In this document: positions 8,464-16,306 of the stretch, piece by piece
Layout: every line of letters starts with the position of its first letter
How positions within the stretch are numbered: the stretch's first letter is position 1
Source: Herbaspirillum rhizosphaerae_A
Lineage (GTDB): Bacteria > Pseudomonadota > Gammaproteobacteria > Burkholderiales > Burkholderiaceae_D
Length of the DNA stretch: 64,000 nt
Assembly (NCBI RefSeq): GCF_046025915.1
Contig: NZ_JAQQFR010000006.1
Coordinates: 124,001-188,000 of the forward strand
Reading direction: 5' to 3'
Translations under genes and position numbers: made by a program
The notes under the pieces: model-generated
Database searches by the model: none
Told to the model about the DNA's origin: nothing
The model's input: the letters and a program-made list of their open reading frames with translations, nothing else

Positions 8464-9420
8464 ATGCAAAAAGCGGACTCCTCAGTAGATTTTTCTTTCG
8501 TCGACGGCATCCGTACCGCTTCGCGCCGGATGGTGCGCGAGCTGGGCTTCATGCAATCCACACTGGCGGCGACCGACTATCCGCCGTCCGCAGTCCATGC
8601 GATTATCGAGATCGGCGCACGCAAGTCGATGAGTGCCGCACAGCTTGCCGAATTCCTCGGCCTGGAAAAATCCAGCGTCAGCCGTATGGTGCGCAAGCTG
8701 GTGGAGGCCGGCGAATTGCAGGAGCAGGCCAGCGACGTTGACGGCCGCGTCAAATGGCTGGCGCTGACGCCTCAAGGCCGCCGTACACTAACCGCCGTCC
8801 AGTCGTTTGGTCGCAAACAGGTCGTTGGCGCACTGGAGCAACTGAATGCAGATCAGCAGCAGGCTGTGGCCCAGGGACTGAGCGTGTATGCCCAAGCGCT
8901 GGAGGCGCGCCGGTCGGGCGAGGCGATCGTGCAAGCCGATGACATTCGCATCGTTGCCGGTTATCACACCGGAGTGATCGGCCGAATCGTGCAGATGCAT
9001 GCGATGTTTTATGCGCGCAGCGTGGGCTTCGGCAGTTATTTCGAAAGCAAGGTGGCGGCAGGACTGGCGGAATTTGCTCCTCGTCTTGAGCATGCGCGCA
9101 ACGGGCTATGGTTGGCGTTGCAAGGGGAGCGAATTGTCGGCTCGGTCGCCATAGATGGCCAGGATCTGGGCGACAACAAAGCGCACCTGCGCTGGTTCAT
9201 CGTCGACGATGGTTTGCGTGGGGCAGGGGTAGGACGCCGTCTGATGGATGCCGCCATGGTATTTTGCGATGCGCAGGAGTTTGCCTCCATCCAGCTATGG
9301 ACCTTCAGGGGACTTGATGCGGCACGCCGTCTGTATGAAGGCTACGGCTTTCAGCTCAAGGAAGAATGGCCGGGTGCGCAGTGGGGCAAGGAGATGGTGG
9401 AGCAACGCTTTGAACGTTGA
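8464..9420 (+). CDS. Bifunctional MarR-type regulator / GNAT N-acetyltransferase
   Basis: About 318 residues. The N-terminal half is a MarR winged helix, with MSAAQLAEFLGLEKSSVSRM forming the HTH. The C-terminal half (about 165-318) is a GNAT acetyltransferase with the acetyl-CoA loop GLRGAGVGRRLMD and the GFQLKEEW strand. This fusion is a recognised architecture, and the acetyltransferase substrate is unknown. An ATG at 8464 sits nine bases after AAAAGGA and is preferred over the ATG at 8455. It is divergent from the SDR gene with a perfect palindrome between them, which implies local control of that oxidoreductase. Confidence 0.9.
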   Translation: MQKADSSVDFSFVDGIRTASRRMVRELGFMQSTLAATDYPPSAVHAIIEIGARKSMSAAQLAEFLGLEKSSVSRMVRKLVEAGELQEQASDVDGRVKWLALTPQGRRTLTAVQSFGRKQVVGALEQLNADQQQAVAQGLSVYAQALEARRSGEAIVQADDIRIVAGYHTGVIGRIVQMHAMFYARSVGFGSYFESKVAAGLAEFAPRLEHARNGLWLALQGERIVGSVAIDGQDLGDNKAHLRWFIVDDGLRGAGVGRRLMDAAMVFCDAQEFASIQLWTFRGLDAARRLYEGYGFQLKEEWPGAQWGKEMVEQRFER

Positions 9421-9460
9421 CTGGCGTTGGTGGTGTATTGAAACAGGCTGATTCAAAGGC

Positions 9461-9493
9461 AAACTTGCATCTTCGCAAGTTTGTTGTATTTTT
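9461..9493 (+). terminator. Probable terminator after MarR-GNAT
   Basis: Stem AAACTTGC (9461-9468) pairs with GCAAGTTT (9475-9482). A T-rich tail follows a short interruption, so the call is moderate. Confidence 0.55.
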
Positions 9494-9513
9494 AAATCAG
9501 TGCAGATTTTCAT

Positions 9514-9533
9514 TTAAATTGCTTGCAATTTAA
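9514..9533. promoter_or_regulatory. Predicted OhrR operator upstream of ohrR
   Basis: A perfect palindrome pairs TTAAATTGC (9514-9522) with GCAATTTAA (9525-9533) around TT. It lies 25 bp before the ohrR start codon. AT-rich AATTGC-type half sites are usual for OhrR. Confidence 0.7.
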
Positions 9534-9558
9534 TTTTTGACTATGTATTATTCAATCC

Positions 9559-10035
9559 ATGGCAAACGCAAACACATCGACGACACAGGCAGCAGCGATT
9601 GATCAGGCACTCATGCTTGAAAATCAATTGTGCTTCGCCATGTACTCGGCGTCGCTGGCGATGACCAAGGTGTACAAGAAGATACTGAAAGACATCGATC
9701 TGACGTATCCGCAATATCTCGTGATGCTGGTCTTGTGGGAAAAGGACGAAGTCACGGTTTCCGATCTGGGCGGCAAGCTGTTCCTCGATTCGGGCACCCT
9801 GACACCTTTGCTCAAGCGCATGGAAACGATGGGTTTGCTGCATCGTGCCCGTGATGTGGAAGACGAGCGCCGCGTGGTGGTGCGCCTGAGCCAGGAAGGC
9901 CGTGCTCTGCGCAAACGGGCAATCGCCGTTCCGCAGCGACTCATGTGCTCCTTGCCACCGCTCGAACAGGTTGCTAATCTGCGAGAAGAGCTTAAAGTCC
10001 TGCGCAAGGGCTTGCTGGATGGCGCAGAAGATTAG
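9559..10035 (+). CDS. ohrR: Organic hydroperoxide resistance transcriptional regulator
   Basis: 158 residues of the MarR family. The peroxide-reactive cysteine is Cys25 in ENQLCFAMYS, the hallmark position of OhrR. A second cysteine, Cys130, near the C-terminal helix matches the resolving cysteine of two-Cys OhrR proteins such as that of Xanthomonas. The winged helix (VTVSDLGGKLFLDSGTLTPLLKRME) lies in the middle. Oxidation of Cys25 by organic hydroperoxides should release DNA and induce ohr, which lies 194 bp downstream in the same direction. Palindromes precede both genes. Confidence 0.94.
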   Translation: MANANTSTTQAAAIDQALMLENQLCFAMYSASLAMTKVYKKILKDIDLTYPQYLVMLVLWEKDEVTVSDLGGKLFLDSGTLTPLLKRMETMGLLHRARDVEDERRVVVRLSQEGRALRKRAIAVPQRLMCSLPPLEQVANLREELKVLRKGLLDGAED

Positions 10036-10127
10036 TCGTACAGGTTGATCGTTTCACCCATGCTGTCGTTATAAAAGTGACAGCAATCGGTAAGTAGCAG
10101 AAGTGAGTTTTTATACATATTATTTAT

Positions 10128-10139
10128 ATTGTTAACAAT
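10128..10139. promoter_or_regulatory. Candidate OhrR site in the ohr promoter
   Basis: The 12-bp palindrome ATTGTTAACAAT lies about 90 bp upstream of ohr in an AT-rich stretch. It is shorter than the site before ohrR, so the assignment is tentative. Confidence 0.45.
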
Positions 10140-10229
10140 TTTATTGTTTAAAATTTATTTGCAGTTCCCTATGTAATTTAATCGATGCTTCCCCTGCATC
10201 ATTCTTCATACCACTCGAAAGGAATCAAA

Positions 10230-10655
10230 ATGAAAATCGAAAAAGCACTCTACCAAGCAACTGCAACTGCAACCGGCGGCCGTGAAGGTACGGCTAAGTC
10301 GTCCGACGGCATTCTGGATATCAAGCTGACCACACCGAAGGAACTGGGCGGCGCCGGCGGCGCAGGCACCAATCCTGAGCAACTGTTCGCAGCCGGCTAT
10401 TCGGCTTGCTTCCTGGGCGCACTGAAGTTTGTCGGTGGTCAGGAAAAGGTTGCGATTCCAGCGGATGCCAGCATCACCGGCACAGTCGGCATCGGCACCA
10501 TCCCAGGCGGCTTCGGCATCGAAGCAGCGCTGGCCATTTCCCTGCCAGGCCTGGACCGCGCTGTTGCACAATCGCTGATCGAAAAGGCACACCAAGTTTG
10601 CCCCTATTCGAACGCAACACGCGGCAACATCAACGTCACACTGACACTGGTATAA
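10230..10655 (+). CDS. ohr: Organic hydroperoxide reductase Ohr
   Basis: 141 residues, the normal Ohr length. It reduces organic and fatty-acid hydroperoxides using a Cys-based mechanism recycled by lipoylated proteins. The catalytic pair is Cys60 (FAAGYSACFLGAL) and Cys124 (AHQVCPYSNATRGN). The conserved Arg18 and Glu50 that orient the thiolate are in place. The start at 10230 follows GAAAGGAA; an upstream start would add a non-conserved leader. It is preceded by its redox regulator OhrR. Confidence 0.96.
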   Translation: MKIEKALYQATATATGGREGTAKSSDGILDIKLTTPKELGGAGGAGTNPEQLFAAGYSACFLGALKFVGGQEKVAIPADASITGTVGIGTIPGGFGIEAALAISLPGLDRAVAQSLIEKAHQVCPYSNATRGNINVTLTLV

Positions 10656-10688
10656 ACCATTCGTTAGCTGGTTGCATCGTTGGATGTA

Positions 10689-10855
10689 AAAAAACGCCCT
10701 TCATAGAAGGTAATGCTGTTCAGTTAAGACAAAAAACGCCGCTGCGAAGTAATTCGAAGCGGCGTTTTTCTTGGTTTTACGGCTCTTTTAGCTTCAAAAA
10801 CTGAACCTGATTGAGCTTAACTGAACGGCATTACCTTCATAGAAGGGCGTTTTTT
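10689..10855. terminator. Nested bidirectional terminator: 40-bp inverted repeat enclosing a second terminator hairpin
   Basis: The left arm 10689-10728 and right arm 10816-10855 are inverted copies matching at 36 of 40 positions. Each begins or ends with an A6/T6 tract and CGCCCTTC/GAAGGGCG. Inside lies a separate 12-bp stem (10732-10743 with 10758-10769) with its own A and T tracts. It separates the convergent ohr and dioxygenase genes. Confidence 0.8.
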
Positions 10856-10928
10856 GTTGATGCGATCGTAAGGATGTATCGTCATCTGAAATGCATCAGG
10901 TATCGACTGCGTACCGATCAAATCCCGA

Positions 10929-11792
10929 TCAAGCCGGTGCCAGCCTGAAGTCGTAACGCAAAGCTGCCGTTGCAGCGGCAATCGCATTGCCGCGTGCGGT
11001 GATGCCTGCCGCTTGTGCTTCCAGCTTGCAGATCAAGGCGTCTTTGACGCCGAACACCACGTCTGAATCGAGGTAGGGATCATCAGCCAGGAACAGGTGT
11101 GTCACCAGTGTGTCGCAGCCCGGTGCGCTGATCATGAAATGCACATGTGCCGGCCGATAAGGATGGCGGCCTTGCGCATCCAGCATCTTGCCGACCGGAC
11201 CATCGTTGGGAATCGGGTAAAACGCCGGCACGATCGAGCGAAACCAGAACCGGCCGTCGCTGTCGGTGACGAAGCGCGCACGGTCGCTCAGATGTTGCAG
11301 ACCATCTTGGCGCTGTACATCGTAGTAGCCGTCGCTGTCCGAATGCCAGACATCAACGACCGCACCGGCGATGGGTGTTCCATCGAGCGCTGCAACGCTG
11401 CCTTCGACCAGCAATGGCGCGCCATCGGCATCGTGCGAGATCATGTCGCCCAGTGCATGTTGCTTGGCGTTCTCGACATAAAACGGGCCTAGTACCGTGG
11501 TTTGCGTCGCCTCGCCTGGATGACGGTGGTTGATGGCGTCGACCAGCATCGATGCGCCCAGTGTGTCGGACAGTAGAATGAATTCCTGGCGCGTGTCGCT
11601 GCACATCTGTCCTGTCGCGGTGAGAAACTCGATCGCCGCCAGCCACTCTTGCTGACTTGGTTCGATTTCTTGAATCAGTGCGTGCAGATGGCGAACCACC
11701 GCCTCACTGATCTGGCGCGTACGTGGCGAGACGGAGTTTTGCAGTCGCTCCAGTACGGCGCGGGTGATATTGTTTTCGTCGAAATTTCGCAT
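10929..11792 (-). CDS. Intradiol ring-cleavage dioxygenase, hydroxyquinol 1,2-dioxygenase type
   Basis: 287 residues. The N-terminal helical dimerisation domain (about 1-105) is followed by the catalytic beta-sandwich. The four non-haem Fe(III) ligands are visible: Tyr157 (DGYYD), Tyr192 (FYPIPNDGP), His216 and His218 (RPAHVHF). Length and the neighbouring maleylacetate reductase point to hydroxyquinol (1,2,4-trihydroxybenzene) cleavage to maleylacetate rather than catechol cleavage. AGGAAGAG precedes the ATG. It is the last gene of a Dabb protein, reductase, dioxygenase operon on the minus strand, divergent from a LysR regulator. Catechol dioxygenase is the alternative. Confidence 0.87.
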   Translation of the reverse strand: MRNFDENNITRAVLERLQNSVSPRTRQISEAVVRHLHALIQEIEPSQQEWLAAIEFLTATGQMCSDTRQEFILLSDTLGASMLVDAINHRHPGEATQTTVLGPFYVENAKQHALGDMISHDADGAPLLVEGSVAALDGTPIAGAVVDVWHSDSDGYYDVQRQDGLQHLSDRARFVTDSDGRFWFRSIVPAFYPIPNDGPVGKMLDAQGRHPYRPAHVHFMISAPGCDTLVTHLFLADDPYLDSDVVFGVKDALICKLEAQAAGITARGNAIAAATAALRYDFRLAPA

Positions 11793-11844
11793 TGTCTCTT
11801 CCTGTCACCGCAATTCAATTCGGCTTGGTTCTTCTTGGTTCAAC

Positions 11845-12921
11845 TCAACTGGCTGGTGTCTCACCGGCCCACGCGCGCGCCAGCATGGCGGCAATGGCTT
11901 GCTGCTCCAGCGGGCGTGGATTCCAGTAAGCATCTTGCATGACCAGTTCTGCTGCGCGTGCGACGCCGCTTCCCGGCATGCCGATATCGCGCAAGGCCAG
12001 CGGCGTATCCAATTGCTGTGCCAGCGCATACATGCCGCGTACGGCATCGTCAGTGCCGAGTGCATCGGCGATCACACGCATCGCTTGCGGCGCCGCCGGC
12101 GCGTTGTAGGCAAGCGCATGCGGCAGCATGACGGTGTGGGTGGGGGCATGCGGCAAATCAAAGGTGCCGCCAAGCACGTGGCAAATCTTGTGATGCAGGG
12201 CCATACCGACTGCCCCCAGACAAGTGCCGCACAACCAGGCGCCGTATTGCGCGTCGCTGCGGGCGGCAAGGTCATCAGGATGCGCGACCACGCGCGGCAG
12301 ACTGCGCGCCAATGCCCGTATGCCCTCAGCCGCCATCAGCGAGACGATCGGGTTAGCATCCTTGGCATACAAGGCTTCGACTGCATGCGCCAGCGCGTTC
12401 ATGCCGCTGGTGGCGGACAAGGCGGGTGGTAGTGTCAAGGTCAGGTTGACGTCGTAGATCACTACTTCAGGCAAAATGCGCGGCGAGCGCTGCGTGGTCT
12501 TGATGCCATTTTCGGTCTGGCCCAGGATGGCGGTTACTTCCGATCCCGCATAAGTGGTTGGCAGCACCACTTGCGGCAGATCCGTGCGCAAGGACAGTGC
12601 TTTGCCCAAGCCGATGGTGGAGCCACCGCCCAGCGCCACGATGCTGTCGCATTGCTGCGCCTGCAGATAGGCGAGGGCTTTTTCAGTGACGGCCACCGGT
12701 GTGTGCATGACTGCTTCGGTGAAGCTGCCGCCGTAGAGTTCGCCGAGCTGCTGCGCGATTTGTTCCGCCAGTTGCTGCTGTGCCGGCGTCGACAAAATCA
12801 GTGCGCGGCGGCATTCGAGGCGGCGCAGTTCGTCGGCAATTTCCGCAGCGCGGCCAGCGCCAAACAAGATGCGCGCCGGCGCCGCGTTATAGGTAAAGGT
12901 TTGCGTTTGGTTCTGGGTCAT
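11845..12921 (-). CDS. Maleylacetate reductase (iron-containing alcohol dehydrogenase family)
   Basis: 358 residues. It reduces maleylacetate to 3-oxoadipate with NAD(P)H, the step after hydroxyquinol ring cleavage. The cofactor loop GGGSTIGLGKA (about 100-110) is visible, as are the family segments PTTYAGSEVT and a His-rich metal region (ALHHKICHVLGG, DLPHAPTHTVMLPHALAYN). It lies 52 bp upstream of the intradiol dioxygenase gene. The two together form the lower hydroxyquinol pathway towards the beta-ketoadipate route. No hydroxylase that would make hydroxyquinol is encoded nearby. Confidence 0.92.
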   Translation of the reverse strand: MTQNQTQTFTYNAAPARILFGAGRAAEIADELRRLECRRALILSTPAQQQLAEQIAQQLGELYGGSFTEAVMHTPVAVTEKALAYLQAQQCDSIVALGGGSTIGLGKALSLRTDLPQVVLPTTYAGSEVTAILGQTENGIKTTQRSPRILPEVVIYDVNLTLTLPPALSATSGMNALAHAVEALYAKDANPIVSLMAAEGIRALARSLPRVVAHPDDLAARSDAQYGAWLCGTCLGAVGMALHHKICHVLGGTFDLPHAPTHTVMLPHALAYNAPAAPQAMRVIADALGTDDAVRGMYALAQQLDTPLALRDIGMPGSGVARAAELVMQDAYWNPRPLEQQAIAAMLARAWAGETPAS

Positions 12922-12974
12922 GATGCCGTCCGTTCAAGGCAGGGGGGATTCGCTACTGCGCTACTCTACACGGG

Positions 12975-13289
12975 CTAGTTGAAGTAGTAGTCGACCTGAT
13001 GCCGCGCGACGCGGATCTCGCCTATCTGCTGCTTGGCCGCCATGTGAGCCGGATGCTGCTGATAGACGGCCAGCGCCTCGGGACTCTCGAATTCGCTCAG
13101 CAAGACCACGTCGCATGCGTAGTCCACGGCGCTGTAATCGATGCCGATCTCCAGCTTGAGCAAACCGGGAATCGCGCCGCTGTCCGCGAGCGTCTCGAAG
13201 GCCTGTTTTAGCGTAGCCAGATTGGCTGCGTGCTCGGGGCTGCCGCGCGTGCCGGCGACATCCCACATCACGATGTGTCTCACTTTCAT
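12975..13289 (-). CDS. Dabb family (stress-responsive alpha/beta barrel) protein
   Basis: 104 residues with the ferredoxin-like Dabb fold. It begins KVRHIVMWDV, has the conserved FESPEALAVYQQHPAH segment, and ends HQVDYYFN. Dabb proteins are small dimers, some of them enzymes or ligand binders in aromatic compound pathways. A GAGGTAATA ribosome site precedes the ATG. It is the first gene of the operon with maleylacetate reductase and the dioxygenase, so a role in handling a hydroxyquinol pathway intermediate is inferred; no specific reaction is known. Confidence 0.85.
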   Translation of the reverse strand: MKVRHIVMWDVAGTRGSPEHAANLATLKQAFETLADSGAIPGLLKLEIGIDYSAVDYACDVVLLSEFESPEALAVYQQHPAHMAAKQQIGEIRVARHQVDYYFN

Positions 13290-13361
13290 TATTACCTCAT
13301 GGTTTTTTGGGTAATATAGTTGATCAAATAATGAAAAAGAATGCCTTATTTGAAATTCTTA

Positions 13362-13378
13362 TTTTCATTTAATGAAAA
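13362..13378. promoter_or_regulatory. Palindrome in the LysR/Dabb divergent region
   Basis: TTTTCAT and ATGAAAA flank TTA, 47 bp upstream of the LysR gene. Its position suits a LysR-type binding site, although the sequence is AT-rich and short. Confidence 0.4.
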
Positions 13379-13425
13379 ACTGAGTGCGAGACTGAGATCG
13401 CCAATCCAAGTGCAAAGACCTCATC

Positions 13426-14367
13426 ATGGATCGCTGGACCGAATACGAATTGTTCGTCAATACCGCAGAACTCGGCAGTCTCTCCAAGGCGGCCGAGCAG
13501 ATGGATATTTCCAACGCCACGGCAAGCCGCTACCTCGCTTCACTGGAACAGCGCCTGGGCACACGGCTGATCGAACGCAATACACGCCGCCTCATGCTGA
13601 CGGAGGCCGGCGAACATTTTTGCCGTAGCTGCAAGGCCGTGCTGGCCGAGATCAGCGACGCTGAAGCCGCTGTCAACGCCACCAATGTTGCCGCCAGCGG
13701 CACCTTGCGCATTACCGCTTCGCTCTCGTTCTGCCTGAAGCACATCACGCCCTTGCTGCCGGAGTTCACACGGCGCTATCCCGACATCGAGGTGCAGATT
13801 GTCGCAGCCAATCGCTACTTCGATCTGATTGAAAGTGGTATTGATATCGCCATTCGCACGCGTGAATTTGAACCGGATTCGGCAATCACGGTACGCAAGC
13901 TGGCCAGCACACCGCGTGTGCTGGCAGCCTCACCAGCTTACCTGCAGCAACACGGCACGCCCACTACGCCGGATCAACTGGCGACCCACAAGCTGCTGCT
14001 CTACACCCATGCCAACAATATGAACGAGCTGCGATTCACGCGTAAGGGCAAGACCACGAATGTACGCGTGCGACAACTGCTGGAAGCCAACGATGGGCAA
14101 ATCCTGCGTGCGGCTGCGCTCGACGGTCTCGGCATTCTGGTGCAGCCGAGCTACATCGTGCATGACGACATCGAAGCGGGGAGCTTGATCAAGATCATGC
14201 CGGATTGGGAGCTGCCGCTGCTGGCGATCAATATCGCCTATCAAAACCGGCGGCATCTGCCGGGCAAGGTGCGTGTTTTTATCGATTTCCTGGTCGAGCA
14301 TTTCAGGACTGTCGACTATGAAAAACGGTGGCGTGGCGTCAGCGGGTCAAACGGTTCAGCATCGTAG
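13426..14367 (+). CDS. LysR family transcriptional regulator
   Basis: 313 residues. The N-terminal winged HTH (about 1-62) reads ELFVNTAELGSLSKAAEQMDISNATASRY, followed by RLGTRLIERNTRRLMLTEAG. The C-terminal periplasmic-binding-like effector domain (about 90-300) is complete. It is divergent from the hydroxyquinol operon and is the likely activator of that operon. No clear ribosome site precedes the ATG at 13426. Its 3' end overlaps the convergent DUF2867 gene by 29 bp. Confidence 0.9.
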   Translation: MDRWTEYELFVNTAELGSLSKAAEQMDISNATASRYLASLEQRLGTRLIERNTRRLMLTEAGEHFCRSCKAVLAEISDAEAAVNATNVAASGTLRITASLSFCLKHITPLLPEFTRRYPDIEVQIVAANRYFDLIESGIDIAIRTREFEPDSAITVRKLASTPRVLAASPAYLQQHGTPTTPDQLATHKLLLYTHANNMNELRFTRKGKTTNVRVRQLLEANDGQILRAAALDGLGILVQPSYIVHDDIEAGSLIKIMPDWELPLLAINIAYQNRRHLPGKVRVFIDFLVEHFRTVDYEKRWRGVSGSNGSAS

Positions 14368-14863
14368 GCACGATACGACGGTGAAACGGCATGATCACGG
14401 CCAGGTAAGCGCGTCCCAGCCATTGATTGGTGCGTACGACCGTCGTCACCGTCAACTGTGCCGACAACTCAGAGGTGCCAGGCTCACGCCGCACCCAGAT
14501 CCGAAAATCCAGATGCTTATCGTCAAAACCAAGCTGCACCTGATCTTCACTTTGCGTCACCACAGGAAACCCGGCGACCGATGTCGGTCTCGATGAAGCA
14601 TCGCCGTCGATGTGCAAGTCGGCTTGCTTCAAGCCAAACAGTGCGACCACGCGATTGCGGGTTGCCAGCAGCAGCGACACCCATTCCGGCGTGCGGCTGA
14701 ACATTTGACGTGTCAGCTCGCCGGCCGACAAGCGGCCTTGCTCGTCGGTCAATGCGATACGAAAAGTATCCGCAAAGTCGGCACCGGCCAGCGCTTGCAA
14801 CAGCGCCGGATCGGTGGCGACCAGGCGCGCCGAATGGGATGAGCATGCAGAGACAGCGCTCAT
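14339..14863 (-). CDS. DUF2867 domain-containing protein
   Basis: 174 residues from ATG 14863, which has GAGG upstream; reading further back adds a repetitive Pro/Val-rich leader that is the shadow of cydX. The protein has the DUF2867 pattern, with a FADTFRIAL strand, a GFPVVTQSEDQVQLGFDDKHLDFRIWVRR core, and a C-terminal AYLAVIMPFHRRIVPTMLNRL helix. DUF2867 has a SRPBCC-like fold of unknown function. It starts 7 bp after the cydX stop and may be the last gene of the cytochrome bd operon. Its 3' end overlaps the LysR gene. Confidence 0.75.
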   Translation of the reverse strand: MSAVSACSSHSARLVATDPALLQALAGADFADTFRIALTDEQGRLSAGELTRQMFSRTPEWVSLLLATRNRVVALFGLKQADLHIDGDASSRPTSVAGFPVVTQSEDQVQLGFDDKHLDFRIWVRREPGTSELSAQLTVTTVVRTNQWLGRAYLAVIMPFHRRIVPTMLNRLTR

Positions 14864-14870
14864 GATGGCC

Positions 14871-15092
14871 TCACTTTGTACCGGGGCCAGGACGAGTGCC
14901 AGGACCAGAACTAGGGGCGGGGCCGGGACGTTTTCTGGCGAGTTCGGCTTTGGCGTTGGCAGACGCAAAGCGCTCGTTGGTTTCATCCTCGTTGCGGCGG
15001 CCGAAAGCGTAGTTGGCTTCGAGCCACATGACGTTGATGATGCCGAAGGCCAGTGCCAGGCCGACGCCGAGTATCCAGGCGAAATACCACAT
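14871..15092 (-). CDS. cydX: Cytochrome bd oxidase small subunit CydX with a C-terminal extension
   Basis: 73 residues. The first 30 residues (MWYFAWILGVGLALAFGIIN and then VMWLEAN) are the conserved single transmembrane helix of CydX, which stabilises the haem groups of cytochrome bd. AAGGA precedes the ATG. CydX proteins are usually about 35-50 residues. Here a charged segment and a Gly/Pro-rich tail (residues 55-72) extend the protein. It lies 43 bp downstream of cydB. Confidence 0.9.
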   Translation of the reverse strand: MWYFAWILGVGLALAFGIINVMWLEANYAFGRRNEDETNERFASANAKAELARKRPGPAPSSGPGTRPGPGTK

Positions 15093-15135
15093 GATGTTTT
15101 CCTTCTCTGAATCAGTTAATCGGTTACTCAGGTTG

Positions 15136-16278
15136 TTAATAAGCGGTGTGTTCGTTGTCGGCAATGTGCTTGAGCGTCACTTTGCCCCGCATCACGCGAT
15201 ACACCCAGGCGGTGTACAAAATGATCAGCGGCAGGAAGAACAGCACCAGCCAGAACATGATGCCCAGCGTTTTCTGGCTCGACACGGCATCCCAGACGGT
15301 GAGGCTGCTGCGTGGATCCAGTGATGACGGCATGATGAACGGGAACATCGCAGTCGCTGCCGTCAGGATGATGCCCGCCACGGCGATGCCGCTGCAAATG
15401 AAGGCCAGACGTGCCTTGCGCCATGCGCCGAACGCAGCGACCAACAGCAATGCCACGATGGCGGCAATAGGAATCGCCTTGGTCTCAGGCCAACGCTCGT
15501 AGTTGTCCATCCAGGCACCCGAGGTGATTTCCACCGTCTTCGCCAGCGGCATGAAGGCGGAGTTCGCGCTCGGCATGGAGGTGATGCTGTATCCGTCGAT
15601 GCCGCGCGCCACCCAGTAACCACCGATCACGAATAGCGCCAGTGTTGCCAGCGAGGCGTAGATGGCGATCTTGCGAACACGTGCGGCGATCTCGGCTTCG
15701 GTCTTCACCATGGCGAAGGTTGCACCATGTGTCAGCAGCATCGCCACGCTCAACAGGCCGGCCAGCAGACCGAAGGGATTAAGCAATTGGAAGAAGTTGC
15801 CCGTGTATTCCACCCGCATGGTGTCGTCGTAGTGGAAAGGCACGCCCAGCAGCAGATTACCGAAAGCCACGCCGCAGATCAGCGGTGGGACGATACCGCC
15901 CACGAACAGACCCCAGTCCCAGGCATTGCGCCAGCGCGGGTCGGCAACCTTGCTGCGATAGTCAAAGCCGACCGGGCGGAAGAACAGTGAAAACAGCAGC
16001 ACCATCAGCGCAATATAAAAGCCCGAAAATGCCGTCGCATACACCAGCGGCCACGCCGCAAAGGTGGCGCCGCCGGCGGTGATGAACCAGGTCTGATTGC
16101 CTTCCCAGGTCGGGCCGATGGAGTTGATCAGCACACGGCGTTCGGCATCGGTTTTGCCGACGAAGGGCAGCATCATGCCCACGCCAAAGTCGAAGCCGTC
16201 GGTCAGGGCAAAGCCGATGATCAGCACGCCGACGAATGCCCACCAGATGATTTTTAAAGTTTCGTAATCGAAGATCAT
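15136..16278 (-). CDS. cydB: Cytochrome bd ubiquinol oxidase subunit II
   Basis: 380 residues, the normal length, with about eight transmembrane helices. It forms the CydAB heterodimer that oxidises ubiquinol and reduces O2 at low oxygen tension without proton pumping. The N-terminal segment WWAFVGVLIIGFALTDGFDFG, with the Asp residues characteristic of subunit II, is clear. So is the GPTWEGNQTWFI motif at about residues 51-62. It follows cydA by 28 bp and precedes cydX. Confidence 0.97.
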   Translation of the reverse strand: MIFDYETLKIIWWAFVGVLIIGFALTDGFDFGVGMMLPFVGKTDAERRVLINSIGPTWEGNQTWFITAGGATFAAWPLVYATAFSGFYIALMVLLFSLFFRPVGFDYRSKVADPRWRNAWDWGLFVGGIVPPLICGVAFGNLLLGVPFHYDDTMRVEYTGNFFQLLNPFGLLAGLLSVAMLLTHGATFAMVKTEAEIAARVRKIAIYASLATLALFVIGGYWVARGIDGYSITSMPSANSAFMPLAKTVEITSGAWMDNYERWPETKAIPIAAIVALLLVAAFGAWRKARLAFICSGIAVAGIILTAATAMFPFIMPSSLDPRSSLTVWDAVSSQKTLGIMFWLVLFFLPLIILYTAWVYRVMRGKVTLKHIADNEHTAY

Positions 16279-16306
16279 GATTGTTTCCTTGGGTGTTCTT
16301 CTGCAA

